The position numbers and the translations under genes were made by a program. From Rhodopseudomonas palustris (GTDB lineage: Bacteria > Pseudomonadota > Alphaproteobacteria > Rhizobiales > Xanthobacteraceae), in the NCBI RefSeq assembly GCF_003591005.1, contig NZ_QYYD01000008.1:141230-205229 (forward strand): a DNA stretch of 64,000 bases, in the 5' to 3' direction. Within the stretch, counting starts at the first letter, position 1. Every line of letters starts with the position of its first letter. The notes beneath the pieces are model-generated. The model searched no databases, had not been told where the DNA came from, and saw nothing but the letters and a program-made list of their open reading frames with translations. Shown here piece by piece: positions 26,890-36,210 of this stretch.

Positions 26890-27288
26890 ATGACCAGCCC
26901 GCATTTCCACGCCGTGATCTGGATCGACCACCGGGAGGCCCGGGTATTTCACTTCAATCCGCACGAGGCGGATAAGCTGGTGGTGCATGCCGACAATGCC
27001 AATCGGCACATCCATCATCACCGCAGCATCGGCTCCGGTCACGAGCCGGAGGATCAGCATTTCCTCCGCGCCGCGATGGAGGCGATCGCCGACGCCGGCG
27101 TGGTGCTGATCGTCGGCCCCGGCCAGACCAAGCACGTATTCGAGACCTTCATCGTGGAGCACAATCCCGCCTTGAAGGCGAAGATCGCCGCCGTCGAAAC
27201 CGCCGATCACCCGACCGACCCGCAAATCGTCGCCCACGCACGCAAATACTTCAAGGCCGAAGACCGGACCACGCCGCAAACGAAATAA
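26890..27288 (+). CDS. Small eRF1/Pelota-like 'translational machinery' family protein
   Basis: A 132-residue protein. The layout AVIWIDHREARVFHF, a His-rich stretch (HADNANRHIHHHRSIGS) and a VVLIVGPGQTKHVFETF strand-loop resembles small proteins annotated in this group as 'translational machinery protein', with an eRF1-like fold and possible ribosome-associated stress role. That function is not established. The ATG at 26890 was chosen at the start of the conserved part. A FixK2-type box is 85 bases upstream. Confidence 0.72.
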   Translation: MTSPHFHAVIWIDHREARVFHFNPHEADKLVVHADNANRHIHHHRSIGSGHEPEDQHFLRAAMEAIADAGVVLIVGPGQTKHVFETFIVEHNPALKAKIAAVETADHPTDPQIVAHARKYFKAEDRTTPQTK

Positions 27289-27394
27289 TCGCTCGCCAGC
27301 TTTGCTCACGCTGAGCGCTCATGAATACTTGAGCGCAGCCAAGCGCTTCGGCCGAGGGGGCGCAGCCGCGGCACGGCTTGCGCCCCGACAGCGG

Positions 27395-28348
27395 TCAGTA
27401 GTCCCAGAACGCCGGCACCCACCGAAACGCATCGCCGTCGATCGCGACGCGGCCGATCGACGGGAACGGCAGATGCGTGGCGACCAGCGGCTCGCCGGTC
27501 GCGGCGACCTCGCGCAGCAGCCTGATGCGGACGCGGGTGGCTTCATCCGGATCGTGTTCGAAGCCATTGTGCCAGTCCGGCCGTTCGAAGCTAACCGGGA
27601 ACACCGCATCGCCCGCGAAGGTCAGCCGTTCACCACCCGACGACAGCTGCACCACGGCATGCCCCGGCGTATGGCCGCCCGTGCGACGAGCCACGACGCC
27701 AGGCGCAATCTCCGCCTCGTCGGCGAACGTGCGGAGGTGTTGCTGATAGGCAGCGAGAAAATTCTTCGCCGTTGCCCGGAGCGCGTCGGGGAAGCCGTCC
27801 GGCATCTTGGTCCGGGAGAAATCCGGCGACGCCCAGAATGCGACCTCGGCCTCCGCAACGTGGATCCGCAGATCGGCCCGCAACCGCTCCTTGACGCCAT
27901 CGATCAGCAAGCCGCCGACGTGATCCATATGCATATGGGTCAGCACGACGTCGGTCACCGCCGACAGATCGATGTCAGCCGCCGCAAGCCGCTGCAGCAG
28001 TTGCCCGGCGCGCGGCAGGTGCAGATCCGGAGCGAGGCCGAGTCCGGCGTCGATCAGGATCGTCTGCCGGCCACTGCGCACCACCACCGCATTGAGCGGC
28101 CAATCGAACGCGTCCTGCGGCAGAAATTGCTGCTGAAGCCAGGCCGCGCGCGCGGCCGGGTCGGCGTTGTGGGCCAGCATCGCGGTCGGCAACGGCAGCA
28201 CGCCGTCGCTGATGACCATTACGTCGATGGTACCGATCCGCAGCGCGTAGCGCGACGGCACGGCTTCGTTCGATCCTGCGCGGATGATCGGCGTGATGCT
28301 CAGCTTCTGCGTGGTCGCAGACGGTGGTGTACGGACGATCTGATTCAT
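27395..28348 (-). CDS. MBL-fold metallohydrolase
   Basis: A 317-residue metallo-beta-lactamase-fold hydrolase with the zinc motif H138-x-H140-x-D142-H143 (THMHMDHVGG), a later His in GGHTPGHA and an Asp in FAGDAVF. It is similar to lactonase-like AttM/quorum-quenching or arylsulfatase-like members. Start ATG at 28348 has AGGAG seven bases upstream. It is divergent from an AhpD-like gene, which suggests a shared regulator or stress response. Confidence 0.88.
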   Translation of the reverse strand: MNQIVRTPPSATTQKLSITPIIRAGSNEAVPSRYALRIGTIDVMVISDGVLPLPTAMLAHNADPAARAAWLQQQFLPQDAFDWPLNAVVVRSGRQTILIDAGLGLAPDLHLPRAGQLLQRLAAADIDLSAVTDVVLTHMHMDHVGGLLIDGVKERLRADLRIHVAEAEVAFWASPDFSRTKMPDGFPDALRATAKNFLAAYQQHLRTFADEAEIAPGVVARRTGGHTPGHAVVQLSSGGERLTFAGDAVFPVSFERPDWHNGFEHDPDEATRVRIRLLREVAATGEPLVATHLPFPSIGRVAIDGDAFRWVPAFWDY

Positions 28349-28587
28349 GTTCGGCTCCTGTAGTTGTTTGCTATCACCCCGGCAACGTAACGAGCGCGGC
28401 TCGCGGCTGCGCCAGAGTGATTGCTGCGATCCCTGCGGGATTGCGGTCAGCGCAGCCACCACCACGCTATCCCGCGGTCTAGGTGGCCAGAGCTGGAGAT
28501 CTGGACCAATGATCAGCACGGTCAGAGCTCAGTCCGCCCGGGGTCACCGCTTTGATCCAACCGCAACATCGATGCAGGAAAAACGTC

Positions 28588-29037
28588 ATGAATCGCATCA
28601 ACTGGCTCGAAGCAGCCCCTCAGGGAGCAAAGGCTCTCGGCGGCATCCATCATTACGTCACCACCGCCACCAATCTATCGCCGCAGCTCATTCACCTCGT
28701 CTTCCTGCGCGTGTCACAGGTCAACGGCTGTGCCCACTGCATCGACCTCCACGCACGTGATTTGATGAAGAGCGGCATGTCGATCGACAAGGTCATGATG
28801 GTCCCGGTGTGGGACGAAGCTGCACACTTGTTCTCCGATCAGGAGCGCGCCGCCCTTGCATGGGCCGAGGAAGTGACGCGCGTCAGCGAGACGCACGCGT
28901 CGGACGGCGCGTACACCGCAGCCCTGGCGGCTTTCGGCCCCAGGGATCTCGTCGATCTGACGATCGCCATCGCCGCCATGAATGCGTTCAACCGGATGGG
29001 CATCAGCTTCCGTGTCCCACCGGCAGCAAAGACTTGA
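28588..29037 (+). CDS. Carboxymuconolactone decarboxylase/AhpD-like protein
   Basis: A 149-residue helical protein with the redox motif C48-x2-C51-x3-H55 (GCAHCIDLH) of AhpD-type alkylhydroperoxidases. The residues after it (AHLFSDQERAALAWAEEVT) are typical. Probable role: peroxide reduction via thiol exchange. ATG follows GCAGGAAA. Divergent from the MBL hydrolase. Confidence 0.9.
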   Translation: MNRINWLEAAPQGAKALGGIHHYVTTATNLSPQLIHLVFLRVSQVNGCAHCIDLHARDLMKSGMSIDKVMMVPVWDEAAHLFSDQERAALAWAEEVTRVSETHASDGAYTAALAAFGPRDLVDLTIAIAAMNAFNRMGISFRVPPAAKT

Positions 29038-29168
29038 GAGGTCGGTCGGAGTGAGGATCACAGCGCTTCCGACCGATGCCGCATCCGTCTTGACGGTCTC
29101 GCTTGATCGGCACGGCTGCGGTTGATTGTGGACGACTGGAGCGCCGCGCCTGGCGCGGCGCTCGCCGC

Positions 29169-29954
29169 TCACACCAATCCGAGCCCGCCATCGACGGCGA
29201 GTACCTGCCCGGTCACCCACGTCGCTGACGGATCCGCCAGTTGTACGATCCATGCGGCGACGTCTTCCGGAACGCCGCGGCGGCCGAGCGGGATCTGCGC
29301 GCGCTCCTCGGCCTTCACGGCCGCCGCCTGCGCCTCGGACAATCCCATCATCCCGGTGAGCGCGTCGGTCTCGGTCGGCCCGGCCGCCACTGCGTTGACC
29401 CGGATGCCGGAAGGCGCAAATTCGAGCGCCCAGCAGCGCGTCAGATGCTCGAGCGCCGCCTTGCTTGCCGCGTAGTGCGACAGGCCGGCGCCCGGCTTAT
29501 GGCCGAAGGTGCTCGACACGTTGACGATGACGCCGCGGCTGGCGGCGAGATGCGGCAAAGCCGCCGCGGCGAGCAGGCTTGGGCCGACGACGTTGACGGC
29601 GAAGATCTGGCGGATGCGATCGGCGGTGACCTCGGCGAGCGGCAGGATCGCGCCAGCGCCGGCATTGTTGATCAACGCGTCGATCCTGCCCCATCGCTCG
29701 ACCGCGGTGGAGATGGTTCGCCGCGCATCGTCCGCCCCGGCTGCATCGGCGACCAGCGGCGTGATGTTGGGATGCGCCGCCGCGGTGTCGTCGAGCGGCT
29801 CGGCGCGGCGGCCGGTGATCAGCACCTGCGCCCCCTGCTCCGCGAAGCCGAGCGCGGCGGCGCGGCCAATTCCGGAGCCGCCGCCGGTGACGATGATGAC
29901 CCGTCCGGACGGCAGCTCGGAGGTCGTCACGGCGAATGTGCTGGATGAAGTCAT
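29169..29954 (-). CDS. SDR family oxidoreductase
   Basis: A 261-residue classical SDR: TGGGSGIG cofactor motif near residue 24, NNAG, catalytic SxxxY/K as SHYAASK, RVNAVAAGPTETD and the closing AVDGGLG. Substrate unknown. Its ATG overlaps the stop of the small frame upstream (ATGA), suggesting translational coupling. The AraC-family gene upstream on the same strand is a likely regulator. Confidence 0.9.
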   Translation of the reverse strand: MTSSSTFAVTTSELPSGRVIIVTGGGSGIGRAAALGFAEQGAQVLITGRRAEPLDDTAAAHPNITPLVADAAGADDARRTISTAVERWGRIDALINNAGAGAILPLAEVTADRIRQIFAVNVVGPSLLAAAALPHLAASRGVIVNVSSTFGHKPGAGLSHYAASKAALEHLTRCWALEFAPSGIRVNAVAAGPTETDALTGMMGLSEAQAAAVKAEERAQIPLGRRGVPEDVAAWIVQLADPSATWVTGQVLAVDGGLGLV

Positions 29955-30256
29955 GGCAGTCGTCCTTGTAAGTCGGAGTGAATATCCGAACCGGTCGCAC
30001 CCAGGAGGAGCGGTTTGCCCTCACAGTCCCGGCAGCAGCTCAGAGCCGTTGCGCTTCTTGAGATGGTCCACGCCTCGCCACTGGTGAGATTCTCTGTCAG
30101 CGTCTGCTCGATGAGGGTGATCGGATGCCGCGATCTGGCATCTTCTCCTGCTCCGGACGTCGAGCGGATCGTCAGCGACGCGGCATAGATCAGCGTGGTG
30201 GCGAGAAGCCTGCGCTGCGAGAAAGCCGCGAGCCGGCGCAATGTGGTGTTGGACAT
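29951..30256 (-). CDS. Possible small hypothetical gene upstream of the SDR
   Basis: A 101-residue frame starts MSNTTLRRLAAF with GGAG eight bases before the ATG and ends in an ATGA overlap with the SDR at 29169-29954. It has a short hydrophobic patch (LLATTLIYAASL) and two adjacent cysteines (SCCRDC). No family recognised. Ribosome-binding site and coupling support it; composition does not exclude chance. Confidence 0.35.
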   Translation of the reverse strand: MSNTTLRRLAAFSQRRLLATTLIYAASLTIRSTSGAGEDARSRHPITLIEQTLTENLTSGEAWTISRSATALSCCRDCEGKPLLLGATGSDIHSDLQGRLP

Positions 30257-30354
30257 CGATCGTCTCCGTGTCAGTCGCTGCATGGAATGAGGACGTAGCG
30301 AAACTCGATGCCGCTTGCGCCAGCGCGATTGCGACGGCTACAGCGCGGTTGCTA

Positions 30355-31290
30355 TCAGCGCGCGTTGCGGCGCCATTCGCTCGGCGACACGCCGGTCAGC
30401 CTTTTGAAAGCGGCGGCGAACGCGGTCTGCGATGCGTAACCGAGCGCGGCCGAAACGGAGACGACCGCCTCGCCGTCGCGCAGCATGTCCATCGCCTGCT
30501 CGAGTCGCCGCTGTCGCAACCACGCCATCGGTGACAGTCCGGTGCTCTCCTTGAAGGCACGGCAGAAGTGAAAGCGCGACATGCCGGCTTCGGCGGCGAG
30601 CGCGCCGAGACAAAGATCGGCGTCATCGTCCGATCGCAGTCGCTCGATCGCACGCCGCAGCACGTGCGGCGCCAGGCCGCCCCGCACCGGCCTGACCTGC
30701 GCTGAGGCCGTGCCATGGGCGACCAGCAGCCGCATCGCCAGCAGGTCGGCGAGTTGCTGCCTGAACAGCGCGTCGAGCGCTGCGTTGTGCTCGATCACCT
30801 CGGCAGCGCTGATCAGCAGCCGTGACGCGATGGCATCGGGAAAGCCGGTGCGTTCGACCAGGTTGCCGCCGCCCGTTCCCGTCTCATCGGCGATCCGACG
30901 TAGTCTGCTGCGCGGCAGATACAATTGCACGACCTCGATCGAGCCGGCGATATCCCAGCGCGCGCTGGACTCCGCCGGAATGATCGTGACCACGCCGGCA
31001 CGCCCGCTGCCGATCGCCACCGCGCCGTTCGAGCGGCGCTCCAGCCGTCGAACCGGACCGCGATAGGCCATCACCACGTCGTCGGCCATCGGCGCCACGA
31101 CGGCGTGCAGGGGGCCGTGCTGCCACAGCGCGAAGGCGCCGCCGGACCGCTCGGATGCGTAGCGCAGCGGAGCGGCGCCCAACACCCGCCGCATCTCCTC
31201 CGCCGGCGCGGGCAGCCCGGCACGGCCGGTCGCGGGCTGCTGCGCGCATAGCTCTGCAACACTCGTTGGTTTCGCGCTCGAAAGGCTCAC
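30355..31290 (-). CDS. AraC-family transcriptional regulator (cupin sensor type)
   Basis: About 311 residues: an N-terminal cupin-like ligand domain (WQHGPLHAVVAP..., DIAGSIEVVQLYLPRS) and a C-terminal double helix-turn-helix (DLCLGALAAEAGMSRFHFCRAFKE and VSVSAALGYASQTAFAAAFKRLTGVSPSEW). The GTG at 31290 with GGGAGAG upstream is preferred over the longer frame to 31359. It probably controls the SDR and MBL/AhpD genes nearby. Confidence 0.85.
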   Translation of the reverse strand: MSLSSAKPTSVAELCAQQPATGRAGLPAPAEEMRRVLGAAPLRYASERSGGAFALWQHGPLHAVVAPMADDVVMAYRGPVRRLERRSNGAVAIGSGRAGVVTIIPAESSARWDIAGSIEVVQLYLPRSRLRRIADETGTGGGNLVERTGFPDAIASRLLISAAEVIEHNAALDALFRQQLADLLAMRLLVAHGTASAQVRPVRGGLAPHVLRRAIERLRSDDDADLCLGALAAEAGMSRFHFCRAFKESTGLSPMAWLRQRRLEQAMDMLRDGEAVVSVSAALGYASQTAFAAAFKRLTGVSPSEWRRNAR

Positions 31291-31449
31291 GTCTCGCTCT
31301 CCCGGCCGAAGGGCAGCTCCGCTCCCGCAATGATGGCGGCGAAGAACGGCCGCGGACATCGTACAGGCCGGTAGTGAGGCTGATGCCTATGGCTGCCTCG
31401 ACCTAACCCACCGCATAGGGCGACGACGATCGACCCGGAGGTTGCCGGA

Positions 31450-32787
31450 TCAGGCCGTTTGGCTGACGCAGTGTTCCGCCAGCGGTAGCGAGAAGACGAA
31501 CTGCGCGCCCCCCTCCGGGCGATTGGACGCGGAGATTTCGCCGCCGTGTCCCGCCACGATGGTCTGGCAGACCGCCAGCCCGAGCCCGACGCCTGATTGT
31601 TTGGTGCTGAAGAAGCTGTCGAACACGCGATCGAGATCGGACGCCGCGATGCCTGGGCCGTTGTCCGCCACGCTCACCGTCGCGACGCCACTGCCGTCGC
31701 AACGGGTCTGCACTTCGATGCGGCCGCACCCACCCCCCTGGCTCACCAGTGCTTGAACGCCGTTGATCAGCAGGTTGATCACGACCTGCTGCAACTGCAC
31801 GCGATCGGCCAGGACGATCGGCCGCTGCGGATCGAATGCAGTCGTCAGTGCGACCGCTTTCGACTCGACGTCGTGACTGATGAACATCAGTGCTTCTTCG
31901 ACCGCCTGGTTGAGGTCGATCGGCCGCTTTTCCAGCTCGTGCTTCGCCGCCATACTGCGCATGCGCTGGATGATGTCGCTGGCGCGGCGGGCGTTCGTCA
32001 CGACCCGCTCTGTCAGCTGCGCAACTTTCTCTCGATGGTAGTCGTCCCGTGCCAGCCAGCGCAGGCTGGCTTCGCTGTTCGACACGATCGCCGTCAGTGG
32101 CTGGCTGATCTCGTGGGCGATCGACGACGCCAATTCGCCCAGCGTCGCGATGCGCCCGGCGTGGGCGAAGTCTGCTTGCAGCTTCCGCAGCTGCCGCTCG
32201 GTGTGCAGGCGCGCGCCGATGTCCTGAATGGTGATGAACGTGGTGTCGAGCTGCTCGGGCGGCCGCGGATAGGTCACCGAGAACAGCACGTCGATCACCG
32301 TGCCGTCGAACGCCAGCATCCTGGTCTCTTCGATCAGATTCCGCTCGCCATTGTAGTGCGCCACCATCACCCGCTTGGCGAGGTCGGGATCGGCTTCGAA
32401 CAGATAGCGGACCGGCCGGATCAGATCGCCCGGCCGCGCTGCGCGAAACAGCACCGCCGCATCGCGGTTCACTTCGGATACGACGACGGAATCCTTGGCG
32501 AGTTCGACAAAGTCGGGGTTGGCGTCGAGGAACGCCGCGATGTCGACGACGCCATCGGCGCGTATCAATTCCATCGCTGCGGCAGTCCGACGGGTGTCGA
32601 CCTGCCACAGCGCGGTCGGAAGATGCTGAATCAGGGTGCGATACTTCGCTTCGCTGGCGGTCATCGCTTCGGGCGCCGGGGGCGCACGAGAGGCAGCCTC
32701 CGGCGACAGCGCGGCGGCGATGGGGCTTCGACCATTGCCGGCCGACGGGCCCGCGAAACGGGAGCGTTCTGGCAAGGCGCTACTCAT
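31450..32787 (-). CDS. PAS-containing sensor histidine kinase (FixL-like)
   Basis: About 445 residues without membrane helices: a PAS-like region (about 45-195), then DHp with the phosphorylation His near 225 in ELASSIAHEISQPL, and an ATPase domain with N-box (NLLINGVQAL), DNGPGI and GVGLGLAVCQTI. No heme-binding motif is obvious, so the signal is unknown. It overlaps the upstream receiver-only gene by 8 bases; together with the FixJ-like gene they form an RR-RR-HK operon. A GTG at 32814 is an alternative start. Confidence 0.9.
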   Translation of the reverse strand: MSSALPERSRFAGPSAGNGRSPIAAALSPEAASRAPPAPEAMTASEAKYRTLIQHLPTALWQVDTRRTAAAMELIRADGVVDIAAFLDANPDFVELAKDSVVVSEVNRDAAVLFRAARPGDLIRPVRYLFEADPDLAKRVMVAHYNGERNLIEETRMLAFDGTVIDVLFSVTYPRPPEQLDTTFITIQDIGARLHTERQLRKLQADFAHAGRIATLGELASSIAHEISQPLTAIVSNSEASLRWLARDDYHREKVAQLTERVVTNARRASDIIQRMRSMAAKHELEKRPIDLNQAVEEALMFISHDVESKAVALTTAFDPQRPIVLADRVQLQQVVINLLINGVQALVSQGGGCGRIEVQTRCDGSGVATVSVADNGPGIAASDLDRVFDSFFSTKQSGVGLGLAVCQTIVAGHGGEISASNRPEGGAQFVFSLPLAEHCVSQTA

Positions 32788-33226
32788 CGGAAGATTCGCC
32801 GGCGCCCCTTGCACGTCCGGGCGACAGGACGGCGCGAAGATGTTCGTACAGGGATGCCGCGCTGATCGGCTTCACCAGATAGGCAATCGCGCCGCTGGCG
32901 ATTGCGCGGGAGCGGGTCACGGCGCTGGTGTCGGCCGAGATGAAGATCACCGGCAGGGACGGGGCGATTTTGCGCAGACGAGTCTGCAGCTCGAGACCGC
33001 CGATGCCCGGCATCCGGACGTCGGTGACGACACAGTCGAATGCGCCTGCGCGATACGCCATCAGCAACGCCTCCGCGCGATCGAAGGTGCGGCAATGAAT
33101 ATCCATCACCGCCAGAAGATCGCACAACGCTTCACGTACGGATTCGTCGTCGTCGACGACGGCAACGATCGCACTTTTGAGCAGATGGGGCGTGGAAGCG
33201 GGCATCGCCGAGAACCATCTGCTCAT
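32780..33226 (-). CDS. Single-domain response regulator
   Basis: A 148-residue receiver domain without an output domain: acidic pocket VDDDES, phosphoacceptor D69 (VVTDVRMPG), Thr/Ser in ISADTSA and Lys in LVKPIS. It may act as phosphate sink or connector for the kinase gene that overlaps its 3' end. The starts at 33226 and 33205 both lack a clear ribosome-binding site. Confidence 0.88.
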   Translation of the reverse strand: MSRWFSAMPASTPHLLKSAIVAVVDDDESVREALCDLLAVMDIHCRTFDRAEALLMAYRAGAFDCVVTDVRMPGIGGLELQTRLRKIAPSLPVIFISADTSAVTRSRAIASGAIAYLVKPISAASLYEHLRAVLSPGRARGAGESSDE

Positions 33227-33255
33227 CGACCATCGGCGGGTACCTATGCCGTGGT

Positions 33256-33966
33256 TTAGCCAGGCACATTGCGGCGCAAATCATCCGGCAACATTTCCCA
33301 AATCCGGATCAGCTCCGTCACCGACCTCGCCTGCATCTTGCGGCTGCCATTGCTGCGGTGAAGCTTGATGGTGATCTCGCTCAGCCCGAGATCGAATGCG
33401 ATCTGCTTGTTGAGCCGACCCTTGGCGACCTCGGTCAGCACCTGCCGTTCGCGCGCCGTCAGCGTGGCATGGCGTTCGGTCGCTTGTCTGACGCGCCGCG
33501 CAGCCGCGGTCTGGGCAATGTCGCGCTCGATCGCATCCCCGACCGCATCGAGCAGCGCCTGATCACGCACCGGTTTGGTCAGGAAGTCGACTGCGCCCGC
33601 CTTCATGGCCTGCACGGTCATCGCGATGTCGCCATGGCCGGTGAGAAAGATGATCGGCTTGGTGTTGCCGCTGCGCAGCAGATGCTGCTGCAGGTCGAGC
33701 CCGCTGATCCCCGGCATCCGGACATCGAGAATCAGGCAGCCGGGCCGGTCGGATAGTTCGAACTGTAGCAGATCTTGTGTGGTGGAGAAGCAAGCGGACT
33801 CGATGTCCACCGACAGCAGCAGCTCCTGCAACGCGGAGCGGACGTGGTGATCGTCATCCACGATGATCACCAGAGGACGAGCCGACGCCGCCGACAGCGG
33901 GGCCAACCCGGCAGGAATGCGTGGATAGGCTGCAGGCTGTCCGGCTGTCGCTTGTCGCATCGTCAT
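33256..33966 (-). CDS. FixJ-like response regulator
   Basis: A 236-residue regulator: receiver domain (about 32-145; D81 in LILDVRMPG, TGHGD, Lys in TKPV) and LuxR-type helix-turn-helix (LTARERQVLTEVAKGRLNKQIAFDLGLSEITIKLHRSNGSRKM). It is first gene of the RR-RR-HK operon and likely its DNA-binding output. A 283-base region separates it from the divergent AraC gene. Confidence 0.9.
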   Translation of the reverse strand: MTMRQATAGQPAAYPRIPAGLAPLSAASARPLVIIVDDDHHVRSALQELLLSVDIESACFSTTQDLLQFELSDRPGCLILDVRMPGISGLDLQQHLLRSGNTKPIIFLTGHGDIAMTVQAMKAGAVDFLTKPVRDQALLDAVGDAIERDIAQTAAARRVRQATERHATLTARERQVLTEVAKGRLNKQIAFDLGLSEITIKLHRSNGSRKMQARSVTELIRIWEMLPDDLRRNVPG

Positions 33967-34249
33967 GTGGCTCCAGCTTGTTGCCGCCGTCCTGAGGCTA
34001 ACGTGCTGGTAATACTACGAGAAGGCGCTCTCTCGTCTTTCCTGATCCGACCGCTTTTTGCCGATTCCTGCGGTGCCTTCCGATGCGACGAACCGCCACG
34101 CCGCTCTCCCCATTCTTCCTAACCAGCTGTTCCAGCAGAGCAATCCTTCGCCCACGGCATGCGTGGCGATCTGGACCTCGTTGCGTCGATGATAGATACT
34201 GCGATGCATTCGCAGCCAACGACATGCACTCTCGGCGGAATTGACTCAG

Positions 34250-35164
34250 ATGAACCAGGCCGGGCTCTATGGACGACAACTCGGGCGTCGTCTGCAGGTC
34301 GACCAAGCTCCAGCCTTGATGACGCGGTCGCTGCGCAGCACCGAGATTGCGGTCACCGAATGCCGAAACGATGCGCCCGAACCGGGCCTGTCCGGGTCGC
34401 TGCCAGGCGAGGACGCCTATCTGGTCAGCCTCAAACTGCGCGACTACCCGCAGTGTGAATGCTGGGAGGAAGGCCGCCCGGTGATCACCGCGGACGTCAA
34501 GAGCGGCGCCACTTACTTATACGACCTCCGCCGCGACCCGCGATACATCATCGATAAGCCGTTTCATTCGGTGTTCTTCTATCTGCCGCGCGCAGCCCTG
34601 GATTCGATCGGGCAGCAGGCCGGGACGAGCCGGGTCGGCGATCTCGATTATCAGTGCGGCATCGGCAGCGACGACGACATCATCCGGCAGATCAGCGCCT
34701 CGTTGCTGGCCGGGCTGCACCGGCCGCACGAAGTAAATCAGCTGTTCGTCGATCATCTGCTGCTGGCGATCGGCGCCCATGTGGTCCAGGCCTATGGCGG
34801 GCTGGACATCACTGGCACTCCGACGCGCGGCGGCCTTGCGAACTGGCAGGTCAGACGCGCCTGTGAGCGGCTCGCGGCCGATCTTGAAGGCAAGGCGACG
34901 CTGCAGCAGATCGCCGCCGAGCTCGGTCTATCGACCAGCCATTTCTCGCGCGCTTTCCGGGCTTCCACCGGATTTCCGCCGCATCAATGGCTGCTGCGCC
35001 AGCGTGTCGCCAAGGCAAAGCAGTTGCTGGCGGATCGCCGCTTGTCGCTGTCCGAGATCGCGATCGCGGCCGGGTTCGCTAACCAAAGCCACCTCACCCG
35101 CGTGTTCTCGTCGATCGCCGGCATCAGCCCCGGCGCATGGCGCCGCGACAAGATCGGCAGGTAG
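34250..35164 (+). CDS. AraC-family transcriptional regulator
   Basis: A 304-residue regulator: N-terminal beta-rich sensor region, then two helix-turn-helix units (TLQQIAAELGLSTSHFSRAFRASTGFPP and SLSEIAIAAGFANQSHLTRVFSSIAGISPGAWRR). It probably governs the convergent four-gene oxidoreductase operon (38489 to 35200). ATG at 34250 follows GGCGGAATTGACTCAG; a TTG nine bases earlier is possible. Confidence 0.88.
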   Translation: MNQAGLYGRQLGRRLQVDQAPALMTRSLRSTEIAVTECRNDAPEPGLSGSLPGEDAYLVSLKLRDYPQCECWEEGRPVITADVKSGATYLYDLRRDPRYIIDKPFHSVFFYLPRAALDSIGQQAGTSRVGDLDYQCGIGSDDDIIRQISASLLAGLHRPHEVNQLFVDHLLLAIGAHVVQAYGGLDITGTPTRGGLANWQVRRACERLAADLEGKATLQQIAAELGLSTSHFSRAFRASTGFPPHQWLLRQRVAKAKQLLADRRLSLSEIAIAAGFANQSHLTRVFSSIAGISPGAWRRDKIGR

Positions 35165-35199
35165 GCGCTGAGTCGGCGGCGACGTGCGATGGCGTCGTG

Positions 35200-36159
35200 T
35201 CAGGCGATCGCTAGCGTCTCGCTTAGGGTCCACAGCCGCTCGGCCAATGCAGGATCGGCGGCCCAGGGCGAGACGCCCTTGCGCAATTCGCCGCCGCGAT
35301 AGATCGGCGCGACATCGCAATCCTCGCAATACACGCCGCCGAGCCCGTCGAGTTGCCGGCTGGTGGCGCACCACACGCTGGTCGCCGCGCCTTGCTGCGG
35401 CGTCTTCATGCCCCGCTCGGGGTCGACCTTCGGCACGCCATTCGCATCGCGCGCGTCGAACGCATCGATCTCCTCGGCGCTGAGATGCCGCGCCAGATCG
35501 GTCAGGATCTGGCCGGGATGCAGCGAGAACGCGCGAATACCGTGCTGCTTGCCGCGCGCGTCCAGCGCCAGCGCGAACAGCGCGTTGGCGGTCTTGGACT
35601 GGCCGTAGGCCTGCCACTTGTCGTAGGCGCGGCGGGTGAAATTCGGATCGTCGAAATCCACGCCGGCAATCTGATGCCCGCGTGACGATACCGACACGAC
35701 CCGCGCCGATTTCGCCCGCACCAGCGCGGGCCATAGCGCATGGACCAAGCGAAAGTGGCCGAGATGATTGGTGGCGAATTGCAGTTCATGGCCCGCGGCG
35801 TCCCGCCCGAGCGGCGTCGCCATGATGCCGGCGCTGTTGATCAGAATTGGGAGTGCGCGGCCACGCGCGAGAAAGCGCGCCGCGAAGAAGTCGACCGAGC
35901 CAGGGTCGACCAGGTCGAGTTGTTCAATTTCGACGCCTGCAATGCCGAGGGTCGCGCGACGCGCCCGCTCCGGATCCCGAGCCGGGACGATAACCGTAGC
36001 GCCGGCCTCGCTGAGCGCCCGGGTGGTTTCAAGGCCGATGCCTGAGGCGCCGCCGGTGACGATTGCCGTCTGGCCGGATAGATCGACGCCAGCCACCACG
36101 TCGGCGGCCGTCGCCGAGGCGCCGAAGCCGCTGCCGATCGGTGTCTGTGGTGTACTCAT
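35200..36159 (-). CDS. SDR oxidoreductase (retinol dehydrogenase/WWOX-like)
   Basis: A 319-residue extended SDR: TGGASGIGLET (near 35-45), INSAGIM, FATNHLGHF and the catalytic YGQSK (YxxxK) followed by HPGQILTDLARHL. The NHLGHF stretch marks the retinol-dehydrogenase-like group. Start ATG 36159 has GAGGAC upstream. It is the last gene of the operon 38489-35200. Confidence 0.9.
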   Translation of the reverse strand: MSTPQTPIGSGFGASATAADVVAGVDLSGQTAIVTGGASGIGLETTRALSEAGATVIVPARDPERARRATLGIAGVEIEQLDLVDPGSVDFFAARFLARGRALPILINSAGIMATPLGRDAAGHELQFATNHLGHFRLVHALWPALVRAKSARVVSVSSRGHQIAGVDFDDPNFTRRAYDKWQAYGQSKTANALFALALDARGKQHGIRAFSLHPGQILTDLARHLSAEEIDAFDARDANGVPKVDPERGMKTPQQGAATSVWCATSRQLDGLGGVYCEDCDVAPIYRGGELRKGVSPWAADPALAERLWTLSETLAIA

Positions 36160-36210
36160 TGTCACGTCCTCAAGCGCGCGCAACCGCCGAGCGAGTCGTG
36201 GATCGCCTTC

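Noticed and set aside
28552..28566. FixK-like site TTGATCCAACCGCAA upstream of the AhpD-like gene
   Set aside because: The spacer is five bases instead of four, so the two half-sites are out of register.
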